A stretch of DNA of 64,000 bases from Culex pipiens pallens (lineage: Eukaryota; Arthropoda; Insecta; Diptera; Culicidae). Position 1 is the first letter of the stretch. Each line of letters starts with the position of its first letter. Of this stretch, positions 21,680 through 32,860 are shown piece after piece. Below the pieces are notes generated by a model. That model was given only the letters and a program-made list of their open reading frames with translations, ran no database searches and was not told the DNA's origin. The stretch is from positions 2,294,001 to 2,358,000 of the forward strand of contig NC_068937.1 of NCBI RefSeq assembly GCF_016801865.2. The letters run 5' to 3'. A program made the translations under genes and the position numbers.

Positions 21680-22200
21680 TTGTGGCTTATTAGGCCATAT
21701 CGAATATTTTCCAATGTTTTATTTAAACCTTCAAAATTTCTCAAAAAATAATTAGAGAGCAAAGTAATAATCCAAGCGATAAATCAAAAAGAAAAAAATG
21801 CAATGAACACCAAATTTCTATGAAACAGCCAATCACTCAAGATTGTTATTTCGGTAAATAAAATAAATTGAATTGAATTTAAAACAATAATTATTTATTA
21901 CTTCTCTGAATTTCTAATTTTCCTACTTCGGTAGATTCTTCAGTCCCACCAAACAGCATTCTTCTCAACTTTCCTGCCATTTCAACACAGAAAAAGCCGA
22001 TTGTATTTTTTCAATAATATAGGATTTTAATTGCGACTGTGAATTATTTATTTATTTATTGGGTTCGGAAATAATTATTAACTGTTTGGTAATTTCAAAA
22101 TGTTGGCCACAAAATTAAACAGACTTTTTTTCGCATTTTCCTCATTAAAACATTTTGCAAAAAAAAAAACATTTAAAAAAATTAACACCTTCAGAACCTT
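21680..22200. other. AT-rich spacer
   Basis: AT-rich DNA, no gene or element that I can support. Confidence 0.4.
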
Positions 22201-22960
22201 CTCAGAGTCATCTGATCAACCATATTTCAATTCGTGATTCATCGGAAACTATTGGATCGATTTTCAATGCTAAAAAGTAAAACTTTTGTGAAAATTTCTG
22301 CTCATTTTATTAAAAAAATATTTCAAAATTTTACAATCTAGAATAACTTTTTGAAAGGGTTTAAACGCTTTTTTTACATTTTCAAATTTCGGAAAGGATT
22401 TTAAAATTTCGAAATTATTTTTATTGAAAAGAGCAGAAAGTTTCACAAAAGTTTAACATTTTAAAATAAAAAATCGAACCACTAGAGATATAACGAATTG
22501 AAAAATATGGCTAATTAGATGACACTGAGATTTTTTTTTTTCACAAATTTTGAACTTAAAGAGTGAGTATTATAACTCCAGTAACTTGATAAACAAAGTT
22601 AAAAAAGATTAGAAATTGTTGAAGCTTTTCGATTTGTTTTGCAATGGTGCTTTTTCTTAATAATGTATTTTCAAATTGCATGAAACTGAATAAAAATCGT
22701 AATTTGAAAAAGGTTCACTTTATCAAATAATGTTTACCAAATTTTAAGATCTCTTAAAAAATAACATTTTTTCGACAAATCAACCAGATTTTCAAAATCC
22801 TTACTTCTAGCCTAAAAGATGCAATTCAAATCATAAAAATTTAAAATTAAAATAAAATTGATTTTTAGAATTTAAATTTTAGTTTTTTTTAGTCAATTCG
22901 GGAAATTATTTTTTCCATGTACCTATTTTGTCTTAATTAGCTGTCCGGGTTGCAACATAG
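22200..22960 (+). repeat. Family B repeat, copy 3
   Basis: Diverged copy with family landmarks 'ttattgaaaagagcagaaag', 'tttcacaaaagtttaacatttt', 'aaaatcgaaccactagagatata' and 'ccatgtacctattttgt'. Non-coding. Confidence 0.5.
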
Positions 22961-24250
22961 ATTAGTTGAGTATTCTAGGAAAAGTAGTTTGAAGCACGAA
23001 GTTATATTTATTCATTTGTAGCAAAAATTATTAAAAATATAAATTGATTGAAACACAAAAACGAGGCAGGAACCACTCTCATTGAGAAGGAATGATATTA
23101 GCGATTTAAAAAAATATTTTTTAGATGAAAATTATTGTTTTACACCAACTTTAGCCTCGGGTATCGATGGATCTCTACCAAATTCGTTCAAATTTGGCAC
23201 AAGTGCTAAAAATAATAACAATAATACAAATAAAATTGTACAAATATTTAGAATACATTTATATCGTAATTTTTTTTCATTTTTTTATTATTTTCAAATA
23301 GAGCGTTTTTAGACTTTTTGCAAATTTGGAATTTTCGGACCACGGAAAAGACTTAAAACTTTAAGAAAATAGTATTTTTATAAATTTATTGATATTTTTC
23401 TAACTTTGTGAGGTAGCATAACTGTAATAATATATAAAACATTCCTGTAGTTTTAATTGAAACGGTCCAATAAACCAAATTTTCAGTTTTTGCTTTTTGG
23501 GTGTTTTTGAAACCGCCTTGAGTCAGGGGTATTAAAAACATCCAAAAAGTAAAAACTGAAAATTTGGTTTATTGGACCTTTTTAAAAAAAAATACAGATT
23601 TGCACTTTTTGCTTCGAAATATATTGCAAATTTGAACCTGTCTAAATGTTTAATAAATGACATTTAATTCAAGTATGAGTGAAAAATCATGCAACTGGTT
23701 CAATGAAATTTTGATATCCTGAATCACCCTGATTAAACTTTTTAAATTAGTTTTTTATACTGTTAAGTACTTTTGATTGCATTATTTTTAAAGGTTATTT
23801 AGTTTAACTGAATTCAATATTAGGCTGATCAAATTGTATGTATAGGCTTTGTCCTGCGGCTCTGGTCAAGGCGTAAGGAGGAGAAGGGGAGGATGAAAGA
23901 AAAAAAAATAAATTGATATAAAATTTCATGCCCATTTAAAAAGAATTTAAACAAAAATTATCGCAATATGCTTCATACATTATTAAATTTATGCTGCTAC
24001 CAAAAATGCACAATATTTATAAATTTATGAAAATAATTTTTATATTGATGTGAACTCCTTATTTGATAAACTTCATTCAGTTTTATAACAAGTTATTGTA
24101 ATTATTTACCCAAAACAAAGCTTTATTACAGTTAATTTTTGCTGTTTGTTGTGAATCAGTTTGTTTATATCGTACACAATAAAAATTGGAACATTCTTGA
24201 GACAAAACCTAGCATCATCCTTCTCATTTCTCATAGAAAAAATACTTTAC
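22960..24250. other. AT-rich stretch with element fragments
   Basis: A segment at about 23120-23220 ('caccaactttagcctcgggtatc..tgg', 'aaattcgttcaaatttggcac') is a diverged fragment of the hAT-like element at 50033-50515. A Family A relic lies near 23845-23890 ('tttgtcctgcggctctggtcaagg'). The hairpin at 23464-23578 is listed separately. No gene seen. Confidence 0.4.
23464..23578. repeat. 115-bp inverted repeat (hairpin)
   Basis: The left arm starts GGTCCAATAAACCAAATTTT and the right arm ends with its reverse complement. Arms are about 45 bp with few mismatches, around a spacer containing 'ccgccttgagtcaggggtatt'. The same spacer motif appears in reverse at 59055-59100 ('atacccctgactcaaggcag'), so this is one copy of a dispersed hairpin family. 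Confidence 0.8.
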
Positions 24251-24261
24251 CATAAAATTAA

Positions 24262-24795
24262 CCCTCTACTGCTTAAATTTTTTTCGATTTTTTTCCCTTG
24301 TTTAGGAGGTCATTTTGAGCAACTTTTGTTCTACGAAAAACTTAACTTCTCTTGTTTTATGTTTTTCTTGTTTTATTTTAAGTATTTTAATTTGCATTTA
24401 TCTTGTTTAGTATATGTTGCCATTTTGCCTATCTATTTTTTTCATGCATTTACAGTCACTTTTTCCTTTTTTTGCTTGTTTTTCACATTTTCTGCTATAG
24501 AATGGCACCATTATAATGTAAATTGTAAAAAAAAAATACTTAGAGACATAGTCTGGGACACAACAAAAATTACTGCATACTTCTTTTTACTTAAAATATA
24601 GAAAATGTTGGTTAAAAAACACAGCCAAAGTTGACCCCTAAAAATATGACATTTTTCAAAACTTTGGCAAAGTCACTTAAAACTAGTCAAACTTCCAACC
24701 ATAAAATCTTCTAAAATTTCAAGATTTCTTCTTTCCAAAAAATGTTTGAAAAATGGATTTTTGGCGATTTTTAAGATCGAAGCCCGTCTATAGGG
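24262..24795 (-). mobile_element. piggyBac-like MITE, inverted diverged copy
   Basis: Starts TTAA|CCCTCTACTGC and reads in reverse like the element at 60283-60898. Shared text includes 'ggtcattttgagcaacttttgttctacga', 'cttgttttatgtttttcttg' and 'actttggcaaagtcac'. The far end is degraded ('ctatagggtaaa'). The 146-residue frame 24161-24601 is simply this AT-rich element read as Phe/Leu-rich peptide. Confidence 0.75.
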
Positions 24796-25050
24796 TAAAA
24801 AAAAAAAGAAAATTAGAAATAAAGGCAGCTAATTTTCATCATTGTTTTTCTAATTTGACATTCGATTTTGTATTTTGTTAGCATTACAAAATTAATATTC
24901 ATCTTTGAACGTTTGTATTGTATTAGGAAACATTATTTGTCAACAGCATTTTTTCTACAATTGATTTGACATTATTTTAAAAAAAAAACTAAAATGCCTG
25001 CCTTTCAAAGTGACCAAAACAGTAAAAAAAGGGAAATAATCAATAAACAC

Positions 25051-25102
25051 CATGCGTCTCCACTAAACGCATAAGCTTGGTTCTATTTCATGGAGACGCA
25101 TG
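25051..25102. mobile_element. Mini-hairpin family (CATGCGTCTCCA), copy 1
   Basis: CATGCGTCTCCA at 25051-25062 is mirrored exactly by TGGAGACGCATG at 25091-25102, with 28 bp between. Other copies lie at 31656, 34760, 47961 and 62039, with a right arm alone at about 43409. At about 52-57 bp it is far shorter than usual MITEs. Confidence 0.85.
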
Positions 25103-25169
25103 ACGATTTAATTTTGAATATTATTTTTTTATTTATATTCCATTTATAAACTCTACATCAATCAAAATT

Positions 25170-28050
25170 AAATCTGTTTTATGTACTTTGTAGTTATACA
25201 GCAAACACTTTCCATCAAAAAACAAGCAAATGCCCATTTATTTCACCCCGCAATCATTCTCGCCTCCCGCACTCAAAATTCCACAGCTTGCTACGCCCTT
25301 TCCCCTTTCCCTTCCGCAAAACGTAAACAAATCAGCGCGCCCCGCCAACTGACATTTCAAACCAAACGCAGATCGCGAACCCGATCAGCAGATCTGTCAT
25401 TAGCGCAATGTTGTTTTTTTCCTCTTCTTGTCAGTGTGTGTGTTTTTCGTTTTTCCAAAACACACGCGCGCCTAATGGAAGCTGCAAGAGAGATCTCTTC
25501 ACCTATACGTGTTGGTATTTGTAGCGGATTTTCCCACTAGAGCACGAGAGATGTGACGGAGCGAGAGAGCGTGAAAAACAGGAAAAACCTTCACGGCACT
25601 GCCGTGCCGTGCCATGCGCTTTGCTGCTTGTTTATACTGCCGATGGTGCCAAGCTGTCAAGTGATCGAGGAGCAGCTCTCGCGCGAGAGCGAGAGCATCA
25701 TCACCGTGAGCAAGAAACAGATAAGAGCACCTTCGGTGCTGATAAAATCGGGGGGCTTTGGTTTGGATCGAGAATTGTGGCGAAAATTTACGGTTGTTGC
25801 GGATTTCGGGAAAAGGACTAGCTGGAAGATGATCAGTTTGTGATTAAAAATTGTTGCGAAGAATCAAAAGTGAGCGAACAATTGATAAGTGAGAGGAAGA
25901 TCCTCTTTTTTCTTCTGTGAGGGGTGCTCGCGAGGGGTGAGCAAACTTCCGGATAATCACAGCAGGCTGGTGTAGTAGTCGTGCGTCGTGTGCAGAATCT
26001 GGATAACGCAGCAAGCACAGGCCGTCGAAGAGATTTGCTTGTGAGTGTTTCGCGGGGTTGACAGTTCAAGTGAAGGGCAGCGATTGCTGCGATGATCGCG
26101 GGTGAAGTGTGATTTTTCGCGAAATCAGTGCGAATCGCCTACTGTGATGAGTGGAAATTGCGTGCATAATCATCACACACAAATGATAATAAATCAAAAC
26201 GCATGCGTGTGAGATGAGAGTTCACCACTACAGTCTCAAGGCCTGCTGCTGCTGTCGTGAAGATACTCTCGCGCGAGCGAGATTCGACTCTCACTGTGAC
26301 GGCGACGACGACGACGACGTTGGGCCTCTTTTTCCAACGGACTCGGACTCAGACGACCACCACGACACCACGGCAGCGATCCGCGGATATTGACGGGGAA
26401 GAAAAATTTCGTGTCTCGGTGAAAATTCGCCACAAATCGGTGCTCGAATCGGCCAACTCGGAAGTTCGGTGCGGTAGTTGTGCGAGCGGAACTACGGGAC
26501 GAACCCCGGGAATACACGGTGTGAACCAGACGACCGCGAGTCCGGACAGCTTCCGGAAGAGAGCGTAGCAGGCAGGGCAGGGGTGCATCGAAGGAGTCTG
26601 TGCCTCGCGGATGACCCTTGGAGCAAATCGAAGCAAATCAGCCTACCTTGATTAGGAGAAGGGAAATTTGAAGAAGTGACTCGCCAAATTTGGGCTAAGG
26701 AGGAAAGTTTCAAGTGCGTGCGTGACGTTTCGGAAAAAAGGGAGCAACGAGATCCCAGTGTCGGACGAAATTTTGCGAAAAAATCGCCCTGCAAAGTTGA
26801 GACTTTCAGCAATCATCATCGTCACGACCGTCATCATCATCGGCGACGACGACGGCAAGTGTCTGTGTGTATGTGTACGATTTGTCTTCTCAGTGGATGA
26901 CGAGGAAAATCGGAGAAGACGAAGCCGCGGCAGCAGCATCCTGATCAGCGGATCAACATCGGTGGACCCCCGGTCGTGACACCTTCTGGAAATTCGCGCT
27001 CTCTCTCTCTCTCTCTCCGTCTCCAACTCCGGCCACTGTCTCAGTCACTGTCTGCGGACGCAGCAGGCCGTGAAACGGAAAATCCAACTGAAGCACAGTG
27101 TAACTAGACCCACTCTTTTTAAAAACTTTTTTTTTTCATTTTTCAACTTTTCAAAACTTTCGTTCGACCCCTCGGAAGATATTTTTCCAGCGCGCTCGCA
27201 TCCTTCTTCATCTCTTCAATTGCCCGTTTGCGCCCCTGTTTTTGTATGACCGCGTGCCCGTGTGTGTGTGTGTGTGTGTGTGTGATGTGTGATTGAAAAT
27301 TTTCCGACCCCCCGTCACGCTCCCAAATTCTCTCTCTCCAGCGACCCCTCGTCACCGTCGCTTGGAAAATCCCGAAGCCCGGCTGCTGCACAATATGTGC
27401 AGCAAATGAGCACACGTTTCTTTTTTTTTTTTTGGTCGCGTTATGTAAAAAAAGTGACGTTCTGCTTCTAGTTCGATTATGTTTGCCACAAAGGACGAAC
27501 CCCCTCACACCACCCTTCCCCTTAACACAAGTAGGCGCTGAAATGTGCAACTTGAAGTGTCCTTCTCGAAATCGGAGAGAGCGAAGCTCTCTCTCTCTTG
27601 CGCGCACGCTAGAGAGAGAATAAAACGCACTCCTGCAGCATCCAGCCTCCAAAAGTGACAGTTTGGAAGGATCCCCCCACCCCTCCAAAAATCCCACCCT
27701 GAAGAGCTTCCCCCCCCCTCATTATCATATAGTGTCGCGCAAACACACACACGAAACTGTCACATTATGGTATTGCTTCCGTTGCTGCTGCTGCTGCTTC
27801 CAAAGGCTGCTGCGATGCGCGCTTATGTGGTGGCGGTGCGGCTTCAAGTGGTCGTCGCGGAAATTGTTGGAAAATTGCACTTGAGTTCGTGAAGAACAAG
27901 TGTGGCGAGGGGGCGAGAAGGGGAAAATCCGGAATTATGATGATGCATAATGTGAGGCGGAGATTTAGTGTGAGGGATTGGAGGGTTTTTCGAATATTTT
28001 GTGGGATATTTGGATCAGACGGAAGGGCACTGGGGAATGGTGATTGATTT
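25170..28050. promoter_or_regulatory. Largest island, 5'UTR-like
   Basis: The longest GC-rich, non-repetitive block. It holds GAGCGAGAGAGCG and CTCGCGCGAG strings, (ACG)n near 26291-26309, (CT)n at about 26999-27017, a GAGAGA/TCTCTC cluster at 27570-27620 and (GT)n near 27259-27283. The text at 25.85-27.1 kb ('gcgaaatcagtgcgaatc', 'caagtgcgtgcgtgacg') reads like a mosquito 5'UTR. It has several short open frames (70-184 residues) on both strands, none with a domain. I suggest a promoter plus untranslated first exon, strand probably +, but cannot place the start or the splice donor. Confidence 0.4.
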
Positions 28051-29100
28051 GTAATTTTTCGTCAAATTTTAGTACCAATTCTTAGCTTTCAAATCGTAAG
28101 TAAAATTGAATCAATCAAACAGGTCTATGTTTAAAAAAAATGCTTAAAATTGTCTGAGGGACCATTTTCACAAGAATTATCTATTTTTATGCAGGAACAG
28201 GTAAACCCGCAAACATAGTTCCTCTTTACACTAAGTTCCTTCAATGACCAGAGTGATAAATGACATTTCTGCAGCTATCACTTATGATAAAATGTCTGCT
28301 AGAATAGCACAAACTTAAGCTAAAACAGCAAAAAAACTGAGATTTTCTGAAGCTGGATATTTTCGACAGTATTAAGCGAAAACAAGCCTACAGAACAAAG
28401 TGGCTTTAGCTTAAAATTTTGCTGGATTAGCCAATTGTTCAGCAAATAACAACACAATCAAACCAGAAAAAAAATCTCTTCTGATTTTTCGATGCCAAAT
28501 CTGAAAAAGCTAAAACAATTGATAAATCTCTGACATCATTACGCAAAATGTCCACAATAAAAGGAAATTCTAGCCAACCCATTTACATTGTTCGGTTCCA
28601 ACTGCAAGCATTTTGCTTTCGCTGTTTCTTAGGTTTGTTTCGCTTTAATGCTGATTTTGCTCTTATATTTCTTTTATTTTAAATTTTGATTATTACGTTT
28701 TCTATTAATTGAATATGTTGGTTTTCCATAGCTATTGTTTCCCTTCTAATATTTTCTAGTACGTTTCTTTGAATTTTAAGCATGTTAGATTTTATAACTT
28801 ACATTAAATTAATTAAACTATATTGGTGAATATTTCTTGAAGAAATCATTTAAAATAGATTTGTTTGAGAAAAATGTATACTTCCATTATGATGTTAAAG
28901 GTATATCATTAAATCAAGAGTACATTTTCATTTAAACCTATATGCTACAAAATGATTCGATTATTTTGTTGTTTTTTAATACCTTTAAAAATAAATAAAT
29001 CTATGAATGAAAAATCAACGCTCTCTAACCGAAAAGAACTGTCATGCATTCAAAAATATCAGAAATCTAAACATTTTTTTGCCATTTCTATAAGTAACAC
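28050..29100. other. AT-rich, apparently low-copy DNA
   Basis: No repeat family recognised from elsewhere in the window, no gene, no RNA structure. Confidence 0.4.
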
Positions 29101-29109
29101 TTGATATTT

Positions 29110-30075
29110 ACTTCTCGAAAACATTTTCACCGAAAAGCTTGTCCAATTTCCCATAAGTTTGCGTTTTACAGCATTTCAAGTTGAAGTATGGGCTTACAGC
29201 AAAGCAATCGACTTTAATGACCTCCGGGTCATTTTTATTTTTAAAACCGCTGTATCTTCACAAAAATGGTCAAAACAGAGTCTTTCGTGTAAAAATCTCT
29301 GAAGAATTGATTCCCGCAAGCCTTTTTTTTTATTTTGACGTTTAGACCAGTTATCAAAAAACTGTACTGCCCACCATTGAAAAAACGGCTAATATCCACT
29401 TTTGGCAAAAACGAGATATTAGCACCAGGTGGTAGAGGATGTTCCAACGCACCTCCTGGAACTTGAATTTTACTGAAATAGTGTTAAGACTTGGCTGCCG
29501 ATGCGAAAAACCAAACGGCTAATATGCCACTCTTATGGGAAATTGCCTTGACGGAGATTTTGTGACAAACACTAAAACGCGTTTTTCTCGGAATACTTGA
29601 TTTGGCATAATAGCCGAATTTTCAATTATGGGCAGTGTATTCATAAATGATTTATTTTATTTTTTAGGAGAGTTGCTTCATCTTACATTTTCGTGAATCT
29701 TTTTAAACATATTAGGCTTTTTCCACAAAAATGTTGACCGAAAAAAAATCACCTTAAAATTTGATTTTTATACTTGAAAATTAAAATATTTAATAAAAGT
29801 GGTGAGTATTTTTTTGAGTGTATTTTTTTAGAAAGCCCGTCTAATTTCCTACAAGTTTGTCTCTGACCACTTTTTATATTCGAGATGCAGCAATGTTCAA
29901 ATTACTAAATACAAAAATATTTAAATATCTTCCCCCCTTCTCAAATGTCATTCTCGAGTGCAACTGAATCCATATATACAAGAATAACTTATATGTTTCA
30001 TTAAAATCGACAAGAGTTGGTTACAACCGATTCCTTAGTTGGCCTGGGATTGCTCTGGACTGATCTCCACTAAGG
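29110..30075. repeat. Family C repeat, copy 2, with inverted arm
   Basis: The segment 29145-29190 is the reverse complement of a Family C segment, and 29285-30075 runs forward like 1400-1930. This copy is therefore fold-back in layout. It is interrupted by the element at 29367-29635. Non-coding. Confidence 0.6.
29367..29635. mobile_element. 269-bp MITE, CTGCCC ends, TGTA TSD
   Basis: The ends are CTGCCCACCATTGAAAA and, in reverse, CTGCCCATAATTGAAAA, extending inward with CGGCTA.TAT. Flanks are TGTA at 29363-29366 and 29636-29639. Family C copy 1 supplies the uninterrupted sequence (around 1455-1475), which supports the boundaries. It contains AAAACGCGTTTTTCTCGGAA, also present in the 5139-5641 element. 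Confidence 0.85.
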
Positions 30076-30079
30076 CAGA

Positions 30080-30507
30080 TTCATAAGAAATTAATGTACC
30101 CTACGTTTCAGAATTAATACAAAATACAAGTTTTCATACTCGAATGTTTTTACAAAAAATGATATGAGTAAATTTAATTTTTATGCAACAACCTATAACA
30201 CTTTTTTACGCAAAAAAAATCAACGGCATTTATCAAATGTTTCATCTACTAGCCAACAGCCAATTCATTTCTAGAGCTGTTTTGTTTTATTATTATTACT
30301 TTTTGTTTTAACTTTTATTCCAACCGCCCACGGGTTCTGTTGAAAAAATTGAAGAGAAGGTAAACAATTAAAAGACAATAAATATTTTATTCTACATTGA
30401 AATTGAATCGAGTGAAAATGTTCAATTAATGTTGCCCCTGATTTTTTGATAAAATTATGAGGTGGACGATACAAAAACAGTTTAAAAATATATTGGCCTA
30501 TTATAAT
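30080..30507. other. AT-rich spacer
   Basis: No gene or element that I can support. Confidence 0.4.
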
Positions 30508-30584
30508 ACTGAAATAAAAAAAGTACAAAATTCCAATATTCTTGGAATTTTGCCCCGTTTCCTTATATAGTAATTCGATATACC

Positions 30585-31444
30585 TAAGGCTACCAACTGT
30601 ACGGATTTTTTCCTTATCGTACGGATTTTCGACCCTCTCAGCGGATTTTTAACAAGCCGGAATTTTTGTACGGAATTTTTCGACTTTAAAAAAAATGGAA
30701 TTGCTTTTTTGATTGGGCCAAAGCTTTTGCTAATTAGACATTTTTATTTAACTGTCAGTTTGATTTCAAAGGGATAACTTGCATAGTTTTCCGAGTTTTC
30801 CTTAGTTCAAACATGATTTTCAATCATGGAGCATTTCCATTCGAGCAGTTTTTGCTTTTCTACAATCCCAAGTAACATTTTTTCCAGGAGTTCTACAAGA
30901 GCTCTTCAAGATAGCTACAGCATAGCAGTTTGGACCGCGGTAGGATAAAATTCTCTTCAAAACTTCTTCAGGAGTTTGGAAAAGTACTTGAAGAGAGTTT
31001 TATCCTGCCGCGGTCCAAACTGCTATGCTGTAGCTATCTTGAAGAGCTCTTGTAGAACTCCTGGAAAAAAAAATGTTACTTGGGATGTATTCCTTATGGG
31101 AGAACTGTCATTTCTACCACGCGAATCCGGTGCTCCATTGTTCTTTCCAAATTCCTTGCAAAATATAATTATCAAATAAAAGATCCAAAAGCTTTCAAAA
31201 GCTTGTGAAAATAGCTTGTGTTTATAGGACCTTTCCAATAAAAACTCTAGAAATGTTTTCGTGAAAACACTTAAAACGATATTATTCGTAAAAGCAAACT
31301 TGACATTTCGTAAACTTTTAAACTTTTAACAAAAATTTCTAAATTTCAAATTTATCTAAATAATTTCTTGACAGTTTTTGTTATACCATGGTGTCATATC
31401 GGTTAAGTGTACGGATTTTTGCTCAGCAAGAGTTGGTAGCCTTA
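30585..31444. mobile_element. 860-bp hAT-like element, 8-bp TSD GATATACC
   Basis: 14-bp terminal inverted repeats, TAAGGCTACCAACT at both ends, are flanked by identical GATATACC (30577-30584 and 31445-31452). An 8-bp TSD is the hallmark of the hAT superfamily, so assignment follows from that. GTACGGATTTTT occurs near both ends. No transposase frame is present. It is the middle layer of a three-level nest. Confidence 0.9.
30865..31086. mobile_element. 222-bp fold-back MITE, nearly all hairpin
   Basis: Arms of about 97 bp (30865-30961 and about 30990-31086) begin ATCCCAAGTAACATTTTTTC. They differ only by T-tract length and a couple of substitutions, around a 30-bp loop. No duplication could be set with certainty because the termini are palindromic. 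It lies inside the hAT-like element, so it is the youngest layer or came in with it. The overlapping 67- and 71-residue frames are the arms read through and are not genes. Confidence 0.92.
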
Positions 31445-31655
31445 GATATACCCAATTACAAAATAAGGAAAGGAGGCAAAATTCCTAGAATAATTGAATT
31501 TAGTAGTATTAATTCTTCATTTCAGTGTTTTATTTCTTTTTGAATCCAAGACACATTTTCTCCTGTTGATTTTTCGTCACGAGCATTTAATTTCCTACTG
31601 CTAGTACTAAACATATCAAATTTCGGGTATAAATGCTATGATTCCGTTCTGAAAC

Positions 31656-31712
31656 ACCATGCGCCTCCATAGATTCTTTCTAAAAAAGAATTATTTATAG
31701 GAGACGCTTGGT
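31656..31712. mobile_element. Mini-hairpin family, copy 2
   Basis: ACCATGCGCCTCCAT at the left and ATAGGAGACGCTTGGT at the right form imperfect arms, 57 bp overall. Confidence 0.7.
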
Positions 31713-32860
31713 TGTTAACAATCATTCCAATGCGTTGATATGACACATTTTTTTAATGTTTAGTAGGACTAGTACCGAAAAATTGGATCGAAAAAAACAA
31801 GTTATTTGGTGAAACCAATAGTCATCAGTTTAATTGATTGATTGAATACCAAATGATTCGGTAAGAGATTTCGCGGCCGTGAAATTTAGTCAATACCGTG
31901 AAATTCAAAATAATCATTTTAATAATTGCTCCTTAGTTCAGATTAATTTTTTTAATGGTCGTAAGTGCATATGAGGAGGACTAGGACTCATAGGTTGTTT
32001 TAAAAATTTAATTAAGGGTTATTCAAATTTAGATTTTTGAATTCATACGCAAAAACAAGATTTCAAACAGGTATTTTGGAAGCAATTGCCAAAATAAGTG
32101 TATTTTTTAAGGTATTGTTCATGACAATGTTTTACATAGTGCAGATAACCAATTGTAAATTTCCACTAAAATCAGCTTTGATTGTAATAACCATGCCATG
32201 GATACTAAAAAGGTAATGTTTAAGCATTTTGTAACATGAATTGATTTTTTTTTTCATTTTTCAAAAAGGAACTGAAAGAATGTAACTCGAAATTTGAATG
32301 ATCGCAAACCAGATGGAGCTACTTAATTTTTTAATCTCTGTAAAATTTAGTTATTACGTAAAGAAAATGAACAAAAGTCTTGAACCCTGTTGGTTATCAC
32401 ACCAATCAAAATCAAATTTAATCTAAATAAAAAAAAGTATTGAATATTTTGATATTAGAATGAATGAAATTTTTGTCAGTTTATTTGAAAAAAAAAACAA
32501 TAAAATCGGAAAAGCTGAGAGCGTTTTGTAGATCTGAATAAAACCAACAAATTGCTATTGAAAGATTCCAGAGAAATCGACAAAATGGAAAAAACGTAAC
32601 TCGCCAAAAAAAAATTAAAATATCTGTGAATTTATCAAAATATGTCTTTTTCCGATCCGTGTCGGTTTTTTCAATGAATATTTAAATTTCCATCTAATTT
32701 TTTTGGAATGATAATGGAAACTTCGGGATATTTCGGCCTTAGATGATTGAGTCTGGAGGGCACTAAAAATTCTTGAAATATCAAATCAAACATTTTATTA
32801 AATTAAATCTTTTCGTCAACTTCATGGTCAAAAGCTCTGTTGAGTAACATAGCCAGTCTT
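31713..32860. other. AT-rich stretch without a gene
   Basis: AT-rich, no recognised repeat family, RNA gene or ORF. Confidence 0.4.

Larger units (their letters stand above)
30508..31526. mobile_element. Outer MITE (ACTGAAAT ends), split by nested insertions
   Basis: The left end ACTGAAATAAAAAAAGTAC (30508) and right end ATTTCAGT (to about 31526) are the ends of the family seen intact at 35993-36111. Interior landmarks 'tgccccgtttcctta' (left) and 'aaggaaaggaggcaaaattcctagaata' (right) match that copy. The two halves are separated by the 860-bp element at 30585-31444. Confidence 0.75.

Noticed and set aside
24161..24601. 146-residue Phe/Leu-rich frame resembling a membrane protein
   Set aside because: It lies in the inverted copy of the piggyBac-like MITE. 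T-rich DNA always gives Phe/Leu-rich frames, and the sister copy at 60.3-60.9 kb does not keep the frame.
27143..27697. 184-residue minus-strand frame
   Set aside because: It includes a (TH)n stretch from the GT tract and Arg/Glu low complexity from GAGAGA DNA. No domain and no splice or start support.
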